64,000 nt of DNA, taken from positions 186,001-250,000 of the forward strand of contig NZ_VNJK01000003.1 of NCBI RefSeq assembly GCF_007786455.1. The letters run 5' to 3'. Shown here in pieces: positions 9,297 through 17,435 of the stretch. The translations under genes were made by a program, and so were the position numbers. The notes beneath the pieces are model-generated. The model was not told where the DNA came from. It worked only from the letters and a program-made list of their open reading frames with translations, and did no database searches. This DNA is from Paenibacillus agilis (lineage in GTDB: Bacteria; Bacillota; Bacilli; Paenibacillales; Paenibacillaceae). Each line of letters starts with the position of its first letter. Position 1 is the first letter of the stretch.

Positions 9297-9688
9297 GGTA
9301 TTGAATACCCCCTGGAATGATGTATTTAATTATGTTCGTTTTGATTGTATCACGGGCAAGCCCTAGAGAGTAGGCGATATCTGTAAAACGAGCGTTAAAT
9401 CTGGATGAAATTTATGAATAAAATTGCAAGCGCTGTCAATTGTGTGGTTGGCGACCGATTTAGTATGGACTTTGGAGGGGGAAGTCATGATAGGTTAGGA
9501 AATTTTGATGGAAAAATTACATAGTCGGTCAGAGCTTTGGGGTGCAAAATGATTGTAATAGAGTGGTCGAAGTGGCATACTGTCTGCAAAGGAAAACGGA
9601 GTTCGTGAATGTTCTCATCCTCAGTTCTAGACTAATGAAGCTAAGGCCGTTGTATGTTCCTTATTCTTAAAGAAGACAAGGAGAAGTT
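9297..9688. other. Intergenic region before the accessory island
   Basis: Nothing coding is supported. It contains the divergent upstream regions of the nucleotidase gene and of the gene at 9689. Sequence becomes visibly more AT-rich to the right, marking the start of the accessory block. Confidence 0.4.
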
Positions 9689-10171
9689 ATGAAGCTATTT
9701 AAGTTTCTATTTGCTTTATCTATTATTCTGAATATATTTTTGGTTTCATTTTCTTACCTTAGAAATGACGCGAATGAAAAGGCTTTTAATAATGTCTCAA
9801 CTATGATGATGTCTGATTTTGTTGAATTGGAAAGTGCAATTGACTATCAGATCAAAATGAATTGGACAGATGAAAGTGTTGTTCTAGAAAAAATGGAAGA
9901 CATTAGAGGAAATCTATATACAATTGAAGTTTTTGGGTCTGGATCAGGTTTGCTGAACCAACAAATGCATAATGATTTAGAAGCTTTTGAGCAGTTTCTA
10001 TCTCAATATCCTGAATATACGGGTTTCCCAAATGCTGAACTAAGTGAAAAAGAAAGAAGAGAATTAATTCAGCTAAGAGATCAATTGAGGAGAGCTGGTT
10101 TGGGAATGAATATGTCCTTTACAGGAGGGTGGGACAGCTTACTTAATTCAATGAAAATAATAATGGAATAA
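9689..10171 (+). CDS. Small exported or membrane-anchored protein, unknown
   Basis: The 160-residue protein starts with a typical signal or anchor helix (residues 1-24) and continues with a charged, mostly helical outer domain containing ELSEKERRELIQLRDQLRR. The ribosome site AAGGAG sits correctly before the ATG. I recognise no family. It is AT-rich like the rest of the island and lies directly upstream of the peptide-receptor gene, with a gap of about 220 bp. Confidence 0.7.
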   Translation: MKLFKFLFALSIILNIFLVSFSYLRNDANEKAFNNVSTMMMSDFVELESAIDYQIKMNWTDESVVLEKMEDIRGNLYTIEVFGSGSGLLNQQMHNDLEAFEQFLSQYPEYTGFPNAELSEKERRELIQLRDQLRRAGLGMNMSFTGGWDSLLNSMKIIME

Positions 10172-10394
10172 TGCTGGATGCGTTCATGGTTATAGAAAGA
10201 TACATACAACATTGACGTTACTGGAATATTGACAGCATTTACAATAATTTGGTAGTATTCAAATATCCACATCTTCTTCTCTAATCCTCAACTTCATTTG
10301 GAATCCCCATCTTAGACTTTTTAATTAACTTCCGTTTAATAATCGTATGTTCAATTTAAAGATTTATCTGTAATACATGAAGGAGAAGGTGAGT

Positions 10395-11672
10395 ATGTTG
10401 AGCAGTGTCACTTTATCGTTAGGAGAGCTGATTCATAAATACAGAACCAAGTCTAATGTGAGCCTATCTGAACTAGCGAGAATAACTGAAGTGAGTAAAG
10501 GTACACTGTCAAAGCTTGAGAATGGGGAAGTCCAGAAGCCTGAGTACTATAAGCTGCAAGCTGTTACAGACGCACTTGGTATTGCATTTGAAGAATATAT
10601 TGGCCTCTATATTCAGGCAGAAAAGAGTGCTAGTGCTGTATTACGAATCTTCTCTGAGGCAATTGATCGGAACTGCCCCACAAAGACCGTAGTACATATT
10701 GCTGAACGTTATCTGACGATCGCGAAAGGCGAAAGTTATGATGTTATAGCTAAATTTTTTGATATCGCCATTCAAAAAAGTGAAACGACTCTTAAGCTTG
10801 AGCTATTGAATTTGCTAATTAAATATTCGCGAAGCCACGGTATTATGCCATACATTGCTAAAGGGCTATTCCAGAAGTACCTCATTGAGAGAAATGACTT
10901 TAGTAAACTTCAAGAAACATATCGCTCAGGCAGATATTTATTAGATTATGTTGGCTTTTTAAGTGAAAAAGAAAGTTTGGAGTTGCATTATCGGTTAGCA
11001 GTCCATGCACTTAACTTAGAGCAATATAGAGAATCCATTGAGTTAAGCGAGTATGTTATTAAAAATGACATTACGCATAGTGAGTATCGTGCGCATGCTA
11101 TATTTTGTGCATGTAATTCGCATTATTATCTTAATGAGTTTGGAAAAAGTCGAGCATATCTTAAGGAGTATAGTAAACTTCCCTTTCCATTTATTAGAGA
11201 TAATGTGAGCCTTATGACAGGCTGTATTAGTGCTCGTAGTGGAAATATCGATATAGGTTTAACTCAATTAGAGGAATATTTAGAAAACCCATCTGAATAT
11301 AATATTATACATGTTGTTGTAGCACTCACAGATTTGTATATTGCTAAATCCGACTTTGATTCTTTAAGGAAATTGTTTGTATATGAGGAGCAGATGGTTA
11401 ATTCCCTTGAGGATGCCCGTACAGTTCCGTTTAAACGAGCACAGTTGGCCTACTTTTACAAACTTAAGGGAGACTTTTTAATAGAGAAAGAGGAAAGTTG
11501 GAAGGCATACGAGTACTATCGAAAAAGTGCATTGGAATATGCTCAAATATCTTATTATGAAAAGGCATTCAATAGCCTATTATTAATAACAAATTCAACT
11601 CTACAGTCGAATAGTGATTTGGATAGAAAAGCTGTTGAAGAGCTGAATTTCGTTTTTAATTTACTTAGTTAA
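10395..11672 (+). CDS. RRNPP-type peptide receptor: XRE helix-turn-helix plus TPR domain (NprR/Alo-like)
   Basis: The 425-residue cytoplasmic regulator has an N-terminal XRE DNA-binding domain (about 8-65, LSELARITEVSKGTLSKLEN). The rest is helical, with repeating TPR-like units (AHALNLEQYRESIELSEYVI, LAYFYKLKGDFLIEKEESWK). This matches RRNPP receptors (NprR, PlcR, AimR, Paenibacillus Alo), which bind re-imported signal peptides. Three small exported propeptide genes follow directly, the arrangement expected for such a receptor. The ATG at 10395 follows AAGGAGAAGGTGAG; a longer start at 10377 would use that site as coding. The end of this gene is duplicated in part at 11945. Confidence 0.85.
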   Translation: MLSSVTLSLGELIHKYRTKSNVSLSELARITEVSKGTLSKLENGEVQKPEYYKLQAVTDALGIAFEEYIGLYIQAEKSASAVLRIFSEAIDRNCPTKTVVHIAERYLTIAKGESYDVIAKFFDIAIQKSETTLKLELLNLLIKYSRSHGIMPYIAKGLFQKYLIERNDFSKLQETYRSGRYLLDYVGFLSEKESLELHYRLAVHALNLEQYRESIELSEYVIKNDITHSEYRAHAIFCACNSHYYLNEFGKSRAYLKEYSKLPFPFIRDNVSLMTGCISARSGNIDIGLTQLEEYLENPSEYNIIHVVVALTDLYIAKSDFDSLRKLFVYEEQMVNSLEDARTVPFKRAQLAYFYKLKGDFLIEKEESWKAYEYYRKSALEYAQISYYEKAFNSLLLITNSTLQSNSDLDRKAVEELNFVFNLLS

Positions 11673-11698
11673 TAATTTTCATGGGAGGAGATGGGCGT

Positions 11699-11812
11699 AT
11701 GAAGAAGTTAGTGTCTACGATTCCGCTTCTTGTTTTGGCAGTATATTTGTCCCTAGGAGTAGTTAACTTCCATGATGTAGTGTTCCAATTCGGTGGAAGT
11801 GCCCCGTGGTAA
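11699..11812 (+). CDS. Signal propeptide 1 of the RRNPP cassette
   Basis: The 37-residue exported peptide precursor begins 26 nt after the receptor stop codon, behind a strong GGGAGGAG. It starts MKKLVSTIPLLVLAVYLSLG (secretion helix) and ends QFGGSAPW. It shares the MKKLV..IPLLV.A start and the GG(S)(A/P)PW end with the two following genes. In RRNPP systems such precursors are exported, cut to a 5-10 residue C-terminal peptide, re-imported by an oligopeptide permease and bound by the receptor. The mature form here is inferred to contain GGSAPW. Confidence 0.8.
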   Translation: MKKLVSTIPLLVLAVYLSLGVVNFHDVVFQFGGSAPW

Positions 11813-11944
11813 TAAACTAAATACTTGTTTAACAATACTCTAATAGTTTGCGAATGAAAGTCGATCTTAAAGTTAAAAAAGAGGTTTAAAGCCTGTCATC
11901 AATAACGGATTTTGTGCTCTTCAAACAGAAGAGGTACAAAAATA

Positions 11945-11986
11945 AAAGCCATTGAAGAGCTTAATTTTGTCATTAATAACTTAGTT
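11945..11986 (+). pseudogene. Remnant of the receptor gene 3' end between peptides 1 and 2
   Basis: This stretch reads KAIEELNFVINNLV, against KAVEELNFVFNLLS at the receptor C-terminus (about 11630-11671). The following ribosome-site region is related too. It reads through in frame into the second peptide gene but is not a plausible N-terminal extension. It marks a tandem duplication of receptor end plus peptide. Confidence 0.7.
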
Positions 11987-12010
11987 CATAGTATGGAAGG
12001 GGATTATCAT

Positions 12011-12133
12011 ATGAAAAAGTTGGTAGCTAAGATTCCGCTTCTTGTCATGGCAATGTGTCTGTTAATAGGGGTAGTTCATTTTGGTGATGCTATGATGGCG
12101 TCAGGTGGGAGCCCTCCATGGATAAAAAACTAA
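12011..12133 (+). CDS. Signal propeptide 2 of the RRNPP cassette
   Basis: The 40-residue precursor is paralogous to the peptide at 11699. It begins MKKLVAKIPLLVMAMCLLIG and ends MASGGSPPWIKN, so the GGSPPW core is followed by four extra residues absent from copy 1. The ATG at 12011 follows GGAAGGGGA by 8 nt. A longer in-frame opening to the left is the receptor remnant and is not part of the gene. Confidence 0.8.
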   Translation: MKKLVAKIPLLVMAMCLLIGVVHFGDAMMASGGSPPWIKN

Positions 12134-12313
12134 GTATTCAATTGACAAAGCTTTAATGGTTTATAAAAGAGGGTCGAACTTAAAAATTATGAAGAGTGAT
12201 TCATATTCTGTAATATGTTTCGACAAATCAAGTAAATGATGATGCGAGTATAAGAGTCAAACGAGAGAGTTAAATCAGTATACTAAGTTTATAATATGGA
12301 AGGGGAGTGTCAT

Positions 12314-12439
12314 ATGAAAAAGTTAGTAACAAAGATTCCGCTTCTGGTTATGGCAGTATTTTTATCGATAGGTATAATTCATGCAGATGATGTTATTGTG
12401 GCATTCACTGGGGGAGCTCCATGGGACATGAAAAACTAA
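12314..12439 (+). CDS. Signal propeptide 3 of the RRNPP cassette
   Basis: The 41-residue precursor begins MKKLVTKIPLLVMAVFLSIG and ends AFTGGAPWDMKN. The core here is TGGAPW (one Ser fewer than the others), followed by DMKN. The ribosome site GGAAGGGGAG precedes it. It is the last member of the array, and a strong terminator begins 37 nt after its stop. Confidence 0.8.
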   Translation: MKKLVTKIPLLVMAVFLSIGIIHADDVIVAFTGGAPWDMKN

Positions 12440-12475
12440 GTACTACTTAATCGAGTTATTATAAATTTATAAATA

Positions 12476-12531
12476 AAGAAGGTTGATCTTAGGAAGAATG
12501 ATTATTCTCCTTAAGATCAACCTTCTTTTGT
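12476..12531 (+). terminator. Strong terminator ending the receptor-peptide operon
   Basis: AAGAAGGTTGATCTTA and TAAGATCAACCTTCTTTT form a stem of about 16 bp with a T-rich tail. It sharply separates the peptide array from the Spo0E/SUKH pair. Confidence 0.85.
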
Positions 12532-12686
12532 TTCGGAATAAATAGCAAGGTGTTTCGTTCGAAAAAAAATGGAAACCGTTATCAAAAACTCATAGTAACC
12601 TATTCTCAGAGAAGAAGAGGATACGGTGTGGCGCCAACACCAACATTGAATGGGGTTCCATTTCACTATGAACTAAGGTGCTAAAA

Positions 12687-12872
12687 ATGACCAAGATTGA
12701 AATAATTGAGAAGAAGAGAGTTGAAATGATAAAACTCATAAGTGTATGTGCAAGTCTAACAGATAGTCGGGTGATATTAATCAGTCAACAGCTTGATGAA
12801 TTGTTAAATGAATACACTTATGAACAAACCCAAATGAGTAGTCATACCATCTTAACTACGGAGGTGTTGTAG
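12687..12872 (+). CDS. Spo0E-family aspartyl-phosphate phosphatase
   Basis: The 61-residue protein is an intact Spo0E-like helical hairpin: IIEKKRVEMIKLISV, then the signature SQQLDELLNEY (S33-Y43; the family motif is SQELD). Members dephosphorylate Spo0A-P or related regulators and delay sporulation. ATG 12687 has AAGGTG 6 nt upstream; a GTG at 12678 lies inside that site. The stop lies directly before the TTG of the SUKH gene, so the two are probably co-translated. Its place right after a peptide-signalling cassette suggests a link to developmental timing (inference). Confidence 0.8.
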   Translation: MTKIEIIEKKRVEMIKLISVCASLTDSRVILISQQLDELLNEYTYEQTQMSSHTILTTEVL

Positions 12873-13481
12873 TTGAATGAGATTGAACGTATTTTAAATA
12901 GTTTCAGGCAAGAGCAAATCAAAATTGCAAATCAAAACTTACATGCAAACAAACCAATCACGTTGTATTCAAACCCGCCAGTAAATGAAGAGTATCTCCT
13001 CAAGTTCCAAGAAGACATACAAACGAAGCTTCCATCCGATTATATAGACTTCCTCAAGATAAATGATGGAGCGGTATTATACCCTGATAACAAAAATACT
13101 CAATTAGATATATTTTCAGTGTACCTACTTGTGTATGAAAAGGACATGCTTCCAACCTCATCATCGCTTTCGCTACTTCCGTTTGCCCGCTACCAGACCA
13201 CTACGTTTTATATGGATTTATCCAAGCTGCAATCAAGAAAATACATTGTGTTTAGCTCTTCTACAGGTCATCACTACGACGCGCATATGTGCTTTAAAAA
13301 TTGGCTGCAAACCATCCTGTCGAACCCAAAGTACTTTAATTCTTATGCTAGTAAGTTTTTTCACTCTCATACTGTCCCATATTACGCAAGCATTCAAGAG
13401 CTTGTCGAAATATCTCAAGCATTTGAAATCGATCGAAATAAATGTTCTTCTATAAATTTTAATGGGCACTATAATTTTTAA
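12873..13481 (+). CDS. SMI1/KNR4 (SUKH) family protein, putative immunity protein
   Basis: The 202-residue protein shows the SUKH hallmark region at residues about 48-70 (KLPSDYIDFLKINDGAVLYP). The family is common as immunity proteins beside polymorphic toxins, but no toxin gene is adjacent here. TTG at 12873 is chosen because GGAGGTG sits 6 nt upstream, overlapping the end of the Spo0E gene. Function beyond the fold is unknown. Confidence 0.75.
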   Translation: MNEIERILNSFRQEQIKIANQNLHANKPITLYSNPPVNEEYLLKFQEDIQTKLPSDYIDFLKINDGAVLYPDNKNTQLDIFSVYLLVYEKDMLPTSSSLSLLPFARYQTTTFYMDLSKLQSRKYIVFSSSTGHHYDAHMCFKNWLQTILSNPKYFNSYASKFFHSHTVPYYASIQELVEISQAFEIDRNKCSSINFNGHYNF

Positions 13482-13961
13482 TTATTTCCTTCATGAAATA
13501 CGGAAAGGGGTGATATACGAAGGGGAAGCGTGGGAGATGTGACATTCATTAAGGAATATAGGTATTACAACTAATAGGTTTTATATATTCTAGTGGACCA
13601 GTCACTACACATTCTTTACTTCATTAATTTTTAATATTGAATCAGTGTGGTTTCCTTTATTACAACTTTAAATCTAAGGGGGGATAATGGGCGAAAACAT
13701 AAAATATGTAATTAAACTGGTGCATGAACCATAAGATTCAACAAACGTATATTTTAGCATCTGTACTAGAAAAGTTATGGTGTAACTGAAAAATTATAAA
13801 TTAATAAATTGGAAGATTGATCAATATAGATAATGCACGAAAGAAAAATGTGGTATTTACAAATATACTTTTCGGTTATAAACAAAGTAATCGGTAGTAT
13901 AATCAAGCCATATCTTGATATGCGGAAAACATACCTAATATTTAAAATAAGGAGTGAAAGA
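13482..13961. other. AT-rich intergenic region with a possible gene remnant
   Basis: No intact gene is seen. Behind a GGGGGG ribosome-like site, an ATG at 13687 reads MGENIKYVIKLVHEP, then a stop, then 16 more codons in the same frame to 13785. It may be a decayed start of a gene. The rest is unstructured and AT-rich. Confidence 0.3.
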
Positions 13962-14702
13962 ATGAAGAAAATATTTAAAATTTTCCTGTCAGTTTCATTT
14001 TGTTTATCCGTAATGCTATCCGTAATTTCCCCAGCTCTAGCAACTAGTACTCAAGAAATTTCCGAGAAAGAACTTAAAGATAAGATTATTGTAGAACAGC
14101 TAAAAAAAGAAATGGAAGATTCACAAAAAAGTTATCAACAACAGGAGCTTAGATTAGATAGTCAACTAAATGCTTATCACAATCAGGCAGTAGAAGGGTT
14201 AACAAAAGAATTAGTAAGAATTCAGTGGAGAAATGGAGTAATTGCACTTGTACTCGCAGGTTTTGAATTGACACCTAGGTTTTTAAGTCACTCCTTAAAC
14301 GATAATCCGGAAAACCTTTCTTATCCAGCAGGATCACAATATTCGGAAATTGTTCGTAACTCTACTGAATTTAAAAGTTTAATAGCTAAATTCAAATCAA
14401 AGCTTCCTTCAAATGGTGATTACTATTCAGAACAACCACATCTTATTTTAAACTCAACTAAAGATCTCTATCTCTCATTGAATAAAGCATCCGTATTAAT
14501 AGCTGCCGAGAAGGTAAATGGTAGCTGGAAGATCTATACGAGGATTCATGACAAGTATGACTTTGAATATGCTAATTATAATTCATCAAATGGGGTTCCA
14601 GCATCTTTTGTAACATTAGTGAATAATTATGCGGTTGCCTCTCAGCAACTAGGTGCAATTGTTCCATATCATATTTCATTTTATATGCAAGATACTAAGT
14701 AG
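13962..14702 (+). CDS. Secreted protein, unknown; C-terminal domain resembles toxin-type modules
   Basis: The 246-residue protein has a clear signal peptide (MKKIFKIFLSVSFCLSVMLS to ALA). A charged coiled-coil-like stretch (about 35-80) is followed by a globular C-terminus with DLYLSLNKASVLIAAEKVNG and DKYDFEYANY. I have the impression that such blocks occur at the ends of polymorphic toxin-like proteins, but I cannot name the family. Start 13962 follows TAAGGAG; longer openings to the left lack a ribosome site. A hairpin terminator follows. Confidence 0.65.
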   Translation: MKKIFKIFLSVSFCLSVMLSVISPALATSTQEISEKELKDKIIVEQLKKEMEDSQKSYQQQELRLDSQLNAYHNQAVEGLTKELVRIQWRNGVIALVLAGFELTPRFLSHSLNDNPENLSYPAGSQYSEIVRNSTEFKSLIAKFKSKLPSNGDYYSEQPHLILNSTKDLYLSLNKASVLIAAEKVNGSWKIYTRIHDKYDFEYANYNSSNGVPASFVTLVNNYAVASQQLGAIVPYHISFYMQDTK

Positions 14703-14721
14703 AATAACCAAATACAGAAAG

Positions 14722-14757
14722 GAATGGTTGGCTTATTTTGCTAACCATTCTTCTGTT
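14722..14757 (+). terminator. Terminator after the secreted-protein gene
   Basis: GAATGGTTGGC and GCTAACCATTC form an 11-bp stem with one mismatch, followed by TTCTGTTT. Confidence 0.7.
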
Positions 14758-14775
14758 TAATTAGGAGTTAATAAT

Positions 14776-15198
14776 ATGGATAAATTTAAAGTTATAATAA
14801 TCGGTTTGTGTTTACTTCTTTTGAGTGGATGTGGAGTCCTCGATTACTTTGTAAATGAACATAGAGATAATGATACCAATATTCTTGTGCTATCTAAAGA
14901 TTATCGATTATTTCGGGCTAACGAAGAGATTCATTATGTCAAAGGTAAGGGCGATAGTGATCCTGTGGTCATAGATTCGGATGTCCTCGAGATAGCTTGG
15001 GACGATGCTCATATTTTCTATAAGCGCAGGGATGTAAAATCTAATGTGGAAGAGTATGGGGTATTTAGTGTAGAAACCAAGAATCATATAACTTTTCAAG
15101 ATGCCAATTCTTTAAAGCAACACCTTGATGATAATGGGATTAAAGAGAAAGTACTTGAAAATGTGGAAGAACTACTAAAGAAAAAGAACGGACTATAG
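14776..15198 (+). CDS. Small lipoprotein, unknown
   Basis: The 140-residue protein has a lipobox LLSGC (Cys at about residue 19) and a mainly beta outer domain (YRLFRANEEIHYVKGKGD, VLEIAWDDAHIFYKRRD) ending in a lysine-rich helix. The ribosome site TAGGAG precedes ATG 14776. I recognise no family. It is one of several small lipoproteins in the island. Confidence 0.7.
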   Translation: MDKFKVIIIGLCLLLLSGCGVLDYFVNEHRDNDTNILVLSKDYRLFRANEEIHYVKGKGDSDPVVIDSDVLEIAWDDAHIFYKRRDVKSNVEEYGVFSVETKNHITFQDANSLKQHLDDNGIKEKVLENVEELLKKKNGL

Positions 15199-15238
15199 TA
15201 ACTCAGTTAGGTAGATTAATTTGAATTACGAATAAAAG

Positions 15239-15476
15239 GTTGGCTACCAGGGAATATCGCATTAGAGCATGCTTTCAAAATGAGTGCTTTATTAGAATAT
15301 GACAAAAGGATAACTGCCCAATATGCGAGTGTTGTGCCATTAAAAGAAACTTGGTGCTAAACGGTCAACCTATAAAAGATACCCCATACATTAATGATCT
15401 ACTCTATGCGCTCGCAAATAATCCGGAAAATATACAGATTAACAGTGCCATCGTGAAATTCTTTCTTCAGGAATAA
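15239..15476 (+). pseudogene. Truncated, frameshifted copy of the 19121 gene
   Basis: Nucleotide identity to 19290-19537 is obvious by eye, including the blocks coding for AFKMSALLEY, KRITAQYAS and NGQPIKD. Compared with that gene it lacks the N-terminal membrane helix, 9 nt after GAATA, and a few nt near the LRDMV codons, which shifts the frame. It ends with the same FFLQE-stop. It is evidence of duplication and decay in the island. Confidence 0.8.
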
Positions 15477-15578
15477 ACAGTGAAGAAATTGAGGGGCATA
15501 CACGTAAATAGCCGACTACTCTGACGAAGTCATTTAGATATATAAATTCTCACCTCAAGTAAGTGAAAAGAGGTCAAT

Positions 15579-16052
15579 ATGAAAAAAATCATAATCTTAC
15601 TGATGTTTTTGTTAACTGTAGGGTGCAGTAATCTTAATGATAACGACCTTAAAGTGTTTTTAGAAAAGGAGAATTTTTCGCCTACACTCACTGAAAAATA
15701 TGATGACGGCTACCTACTTATTAGAGAAGACGATAAAGATATAACCATGTATTTTCTTAGTGATGAATCTTGGGGGAAATATACATACCTTTATAACTCT
15801 TACGCTATTACTGAGCGAGGGGTTTATTTGGGATTACTTAAGGAGGGAAGTATCACTATGCATGTAAGTAATAAAGAATTTGAAAGAGAGGCCGTTGTTT
15901 ATAGGTTAGAATTTGATGATGGGTCTGAAGCGGAATTTAAATTTGAAAAAGGAAAGAAAACATATAGGATTTTTGATGATCGCATTAAAGAAATGTCATT
16001 TAATTTGTATTTTTACAATAAAAGCGGTAAGCAAATATTCAGATTATTATGA
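15579..16052 (+). CDS. Small lipoprotein, paralogue of 17884
   Basis: The 157-residue protein has a lipobox LTVGC (Cys16) and an extracytoplasmic beta-rich domain. It is a close paralogue of the gene at 17884: both share MKKxIxLLMFLLTxGCSNL, FLxKENFSPTLTxKYDDGY and a FEKGKKxYRIFD block. The upstream sequence GTGAAAAGAGGTCA is shared by both. I recognise no family. Confidence 0.75.
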   Translation: MKKIIILLMFLLTVGCSNLNDNDLKVFLEKENFSPTLTEKYDDGYLLIREDDKDITMYFLSDESWGKYTYLYNSYAITERGVYLGLLKEGSITMHVSNKEFEREAVVYRLEFDDGSEAEFKFEKGKKTYRIFDDRIKEMSFNLYFYNKSGKQIFRLL

Positions 16053-16224
16053 TTTGATTTTAAAATGACTCAGCTTGCACAGTTAAGCTCATGCAGTTTT
16101 TAATACTACTTTATGGATTATGTATGCAACTAATAATCATTATTCTGTGTTTTGAAATAAGGTAAAGCTGCTTCATTAAGAAGAAATCTGACATACCTAT
16201 CTTTACAGACTCCGTTCATTTTAA

Positions 16225-16548
16225 TTAATTTAGTCTCTCTATTGTATATAAATTAAATACCCCACTGGTATCTTTGGCATAGTGAGCAGTATATGTACGA
16301 TTAATTTCGATAAGGTTCCACACATTCTTATCCTTAACAAATATTTTCATTTTTTCGATTGGTTTATATTTATCCGGATAAAAAGCAATAATCCAATACT
16401 TATCTGGCTCTTCTTTTCCTTTTTCGATTACATTTAGGTTTGAGACTATAGCTGAAATATCTTGTTCTTCGTCTTCTTTATCTGAGCAAGAAGTAATTAA
16501 ACCTAAAATGATTATGATAAAGAATAGAATATAAATTTTTCTTCTCAT
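16225..16548 (-). CDS. Small lipoprotein, unknown
   Basis: The 107-residue protein has a strong signal helix and lipobox LITSC (Cys21), then an acidic linker (SDKEDEEQD) and a compact domain (KYWIIAFYPDKYKPIEKMKI). TAGGAG precedes the ATG at 16548. It is transcribed against its neighbours. No family is recognised. Confidence 0.7.
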   Translation of the reverse strand: MRRKIYILFFIIIILGLITSCSDKEDEEQDISAIVSNLNVIEKGKEEPDKYWIIAFYPDKYKPIEKMKIFVKDKNVWNLIEINRTYTAHYAKDTSGVFNLYTIERLN

Positions 16549-16730
16549 GTATCCCGGCTCCTATTCTAACTCTTCAACTTGTGATCACATTTTGGATCCA
16601 AAATAGACTCAGAGGTCGATCCGCATCAATGGTTTTATAAGGCTTCTGCTATGTTTTTTCGACATAAGGAAATAATCTCCTTCTTCTTTCTATTGTTGAT
16701 CATAAAACCATTTTGTTCACTCTTGCTAAT

Positions 16731-16799
16731 ATGGCAATAAATAAAGAGCCATTTACATATGACGAAGTCATTACATATATCAATTCTCACCTTAAGTAG
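16731..16799 (+). pseudogene. Remnant of a small island gene (DEVITYINSHLK tail)
   Basis: The 22 codons end in YDEVITYINSHLK. Nearly the same nucleotides recur in broken form at about 15530-15570 and 19580-19605. No ribosome site is seen here. It is most likely the 3' end of a gene whose start was lost. Confidence 0.35.
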
Positions 16800-16823
16800 T
16801 GTGCAGGGAGGGGATGGGCTGAG

Positions 16824-17390
16824 ATGAAATTAGTAAGTAGTAAACAAGGTAAGATTACCGTGCTAATACTATCTTGCTTATTAGTAGTCGCTACATTGAG
16901 AATAATGGATGTACCTGTACTGACAATAAACTCAACGGGCGAATTATCGGTTTTTTACGATAACATGCATGAATTATTCAAAGATGCTGACTTAATTGTA
17001 GAAGTCGAAATAACGAGTGGAAAATCCTTTGAATATGACGATGTAGCATTTACTCTATCCACAGCAAACATCAGTACCCTTTATAAAGGGACTAATCCAA
17101 ATATCCAAAATCTCAAAATCTTGGAGACTGGCGGCGTTGTAAACAACATACAGTATACGTTTGAGGAAAATGAGGTATTGAAAAATAATCAAAGAGCTGT
17201 GTTGTTCTTGAAAAAATATGTTGGGCCAGTTGTAGAGGGAGAAGCATTTATTATCCTTGGCGAGTATCAAGGTAAATTTGTAATAAATGAAGAAGGGAAT
17301 ATCATTCATTCTAACAGTTATTTATCACAACAACTAAAAGAAATTCAGCATATAAGTCAGCTTCGAAAATTAATTGAATCATGTTGTTGA
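16824..17390 (+). CDS. Membrane-anchored protein of unknown function
   Basis: The 188-residue protein has one N-terminal membrane helix (about 10-27). Its outer beta domain carries HELFKDADLIVEVEI, TLYKGTN, QRAVLFLKKY and a GEYQGKFVINEEG segment. This ordering is familiar from uncharacterised Bacillales exported proteins, but I cannot name it. GGGAGGGGA lies upstream of ATG 16824. The next lipoprotein gene follows after 45 nt, so the two may be co-transcribed. Confidence 0.7.
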   Translation: MKLVSSKQGKITVLILSCLLVVATLRIMDVPVLTINSTGELSVFYDNMHELFKDADLIVEVEITSGKSFEYDDVAFTLSTANISTLYKGTNPNIQNLKILETGGVVNNIQYTFEENEVLKNNQRAVLFLKKYVGPVVEGEAFIILGEYQGKFVINEEGNIIHSNSYLSQQLKEIQHISQLRKLIESCC

Positions 17391-17435
17391 AATAATGATA
17401 GTATCAATGACTGTCATAAGAAGAAGGTGATTATA

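Larger units (their letters stand above)
11699..12475 (+). repeat. Tandem array of three about 300-bp peptide modules
   Basis: Peptide ATGs lie 312 and 303 bp apart (11699, 12011, 12314). Each module contains a peptide gene and a following segment with a related GTCGATCTTA, GTCGAACTTA or GTTGATCTTA block. Modules 2 and 3 are preceded by diverged versions of the receptor 3' end. The array ends in a strong terminator. Confidence 0.7.

Noticed and set aside
11912-12010. N-terminal extension of signal propeptide 2
   Set aside because: The extension is the receptor-end remnant; the ATG at 12011 has its own ribosome site and matches the two paralogues.
12585-14610. Shared ATGGGGTTCCA near 12650 and 14590
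   Set aside because: An 11-bp match in unrelated contexts (leader versus coding) is compatible with chance.
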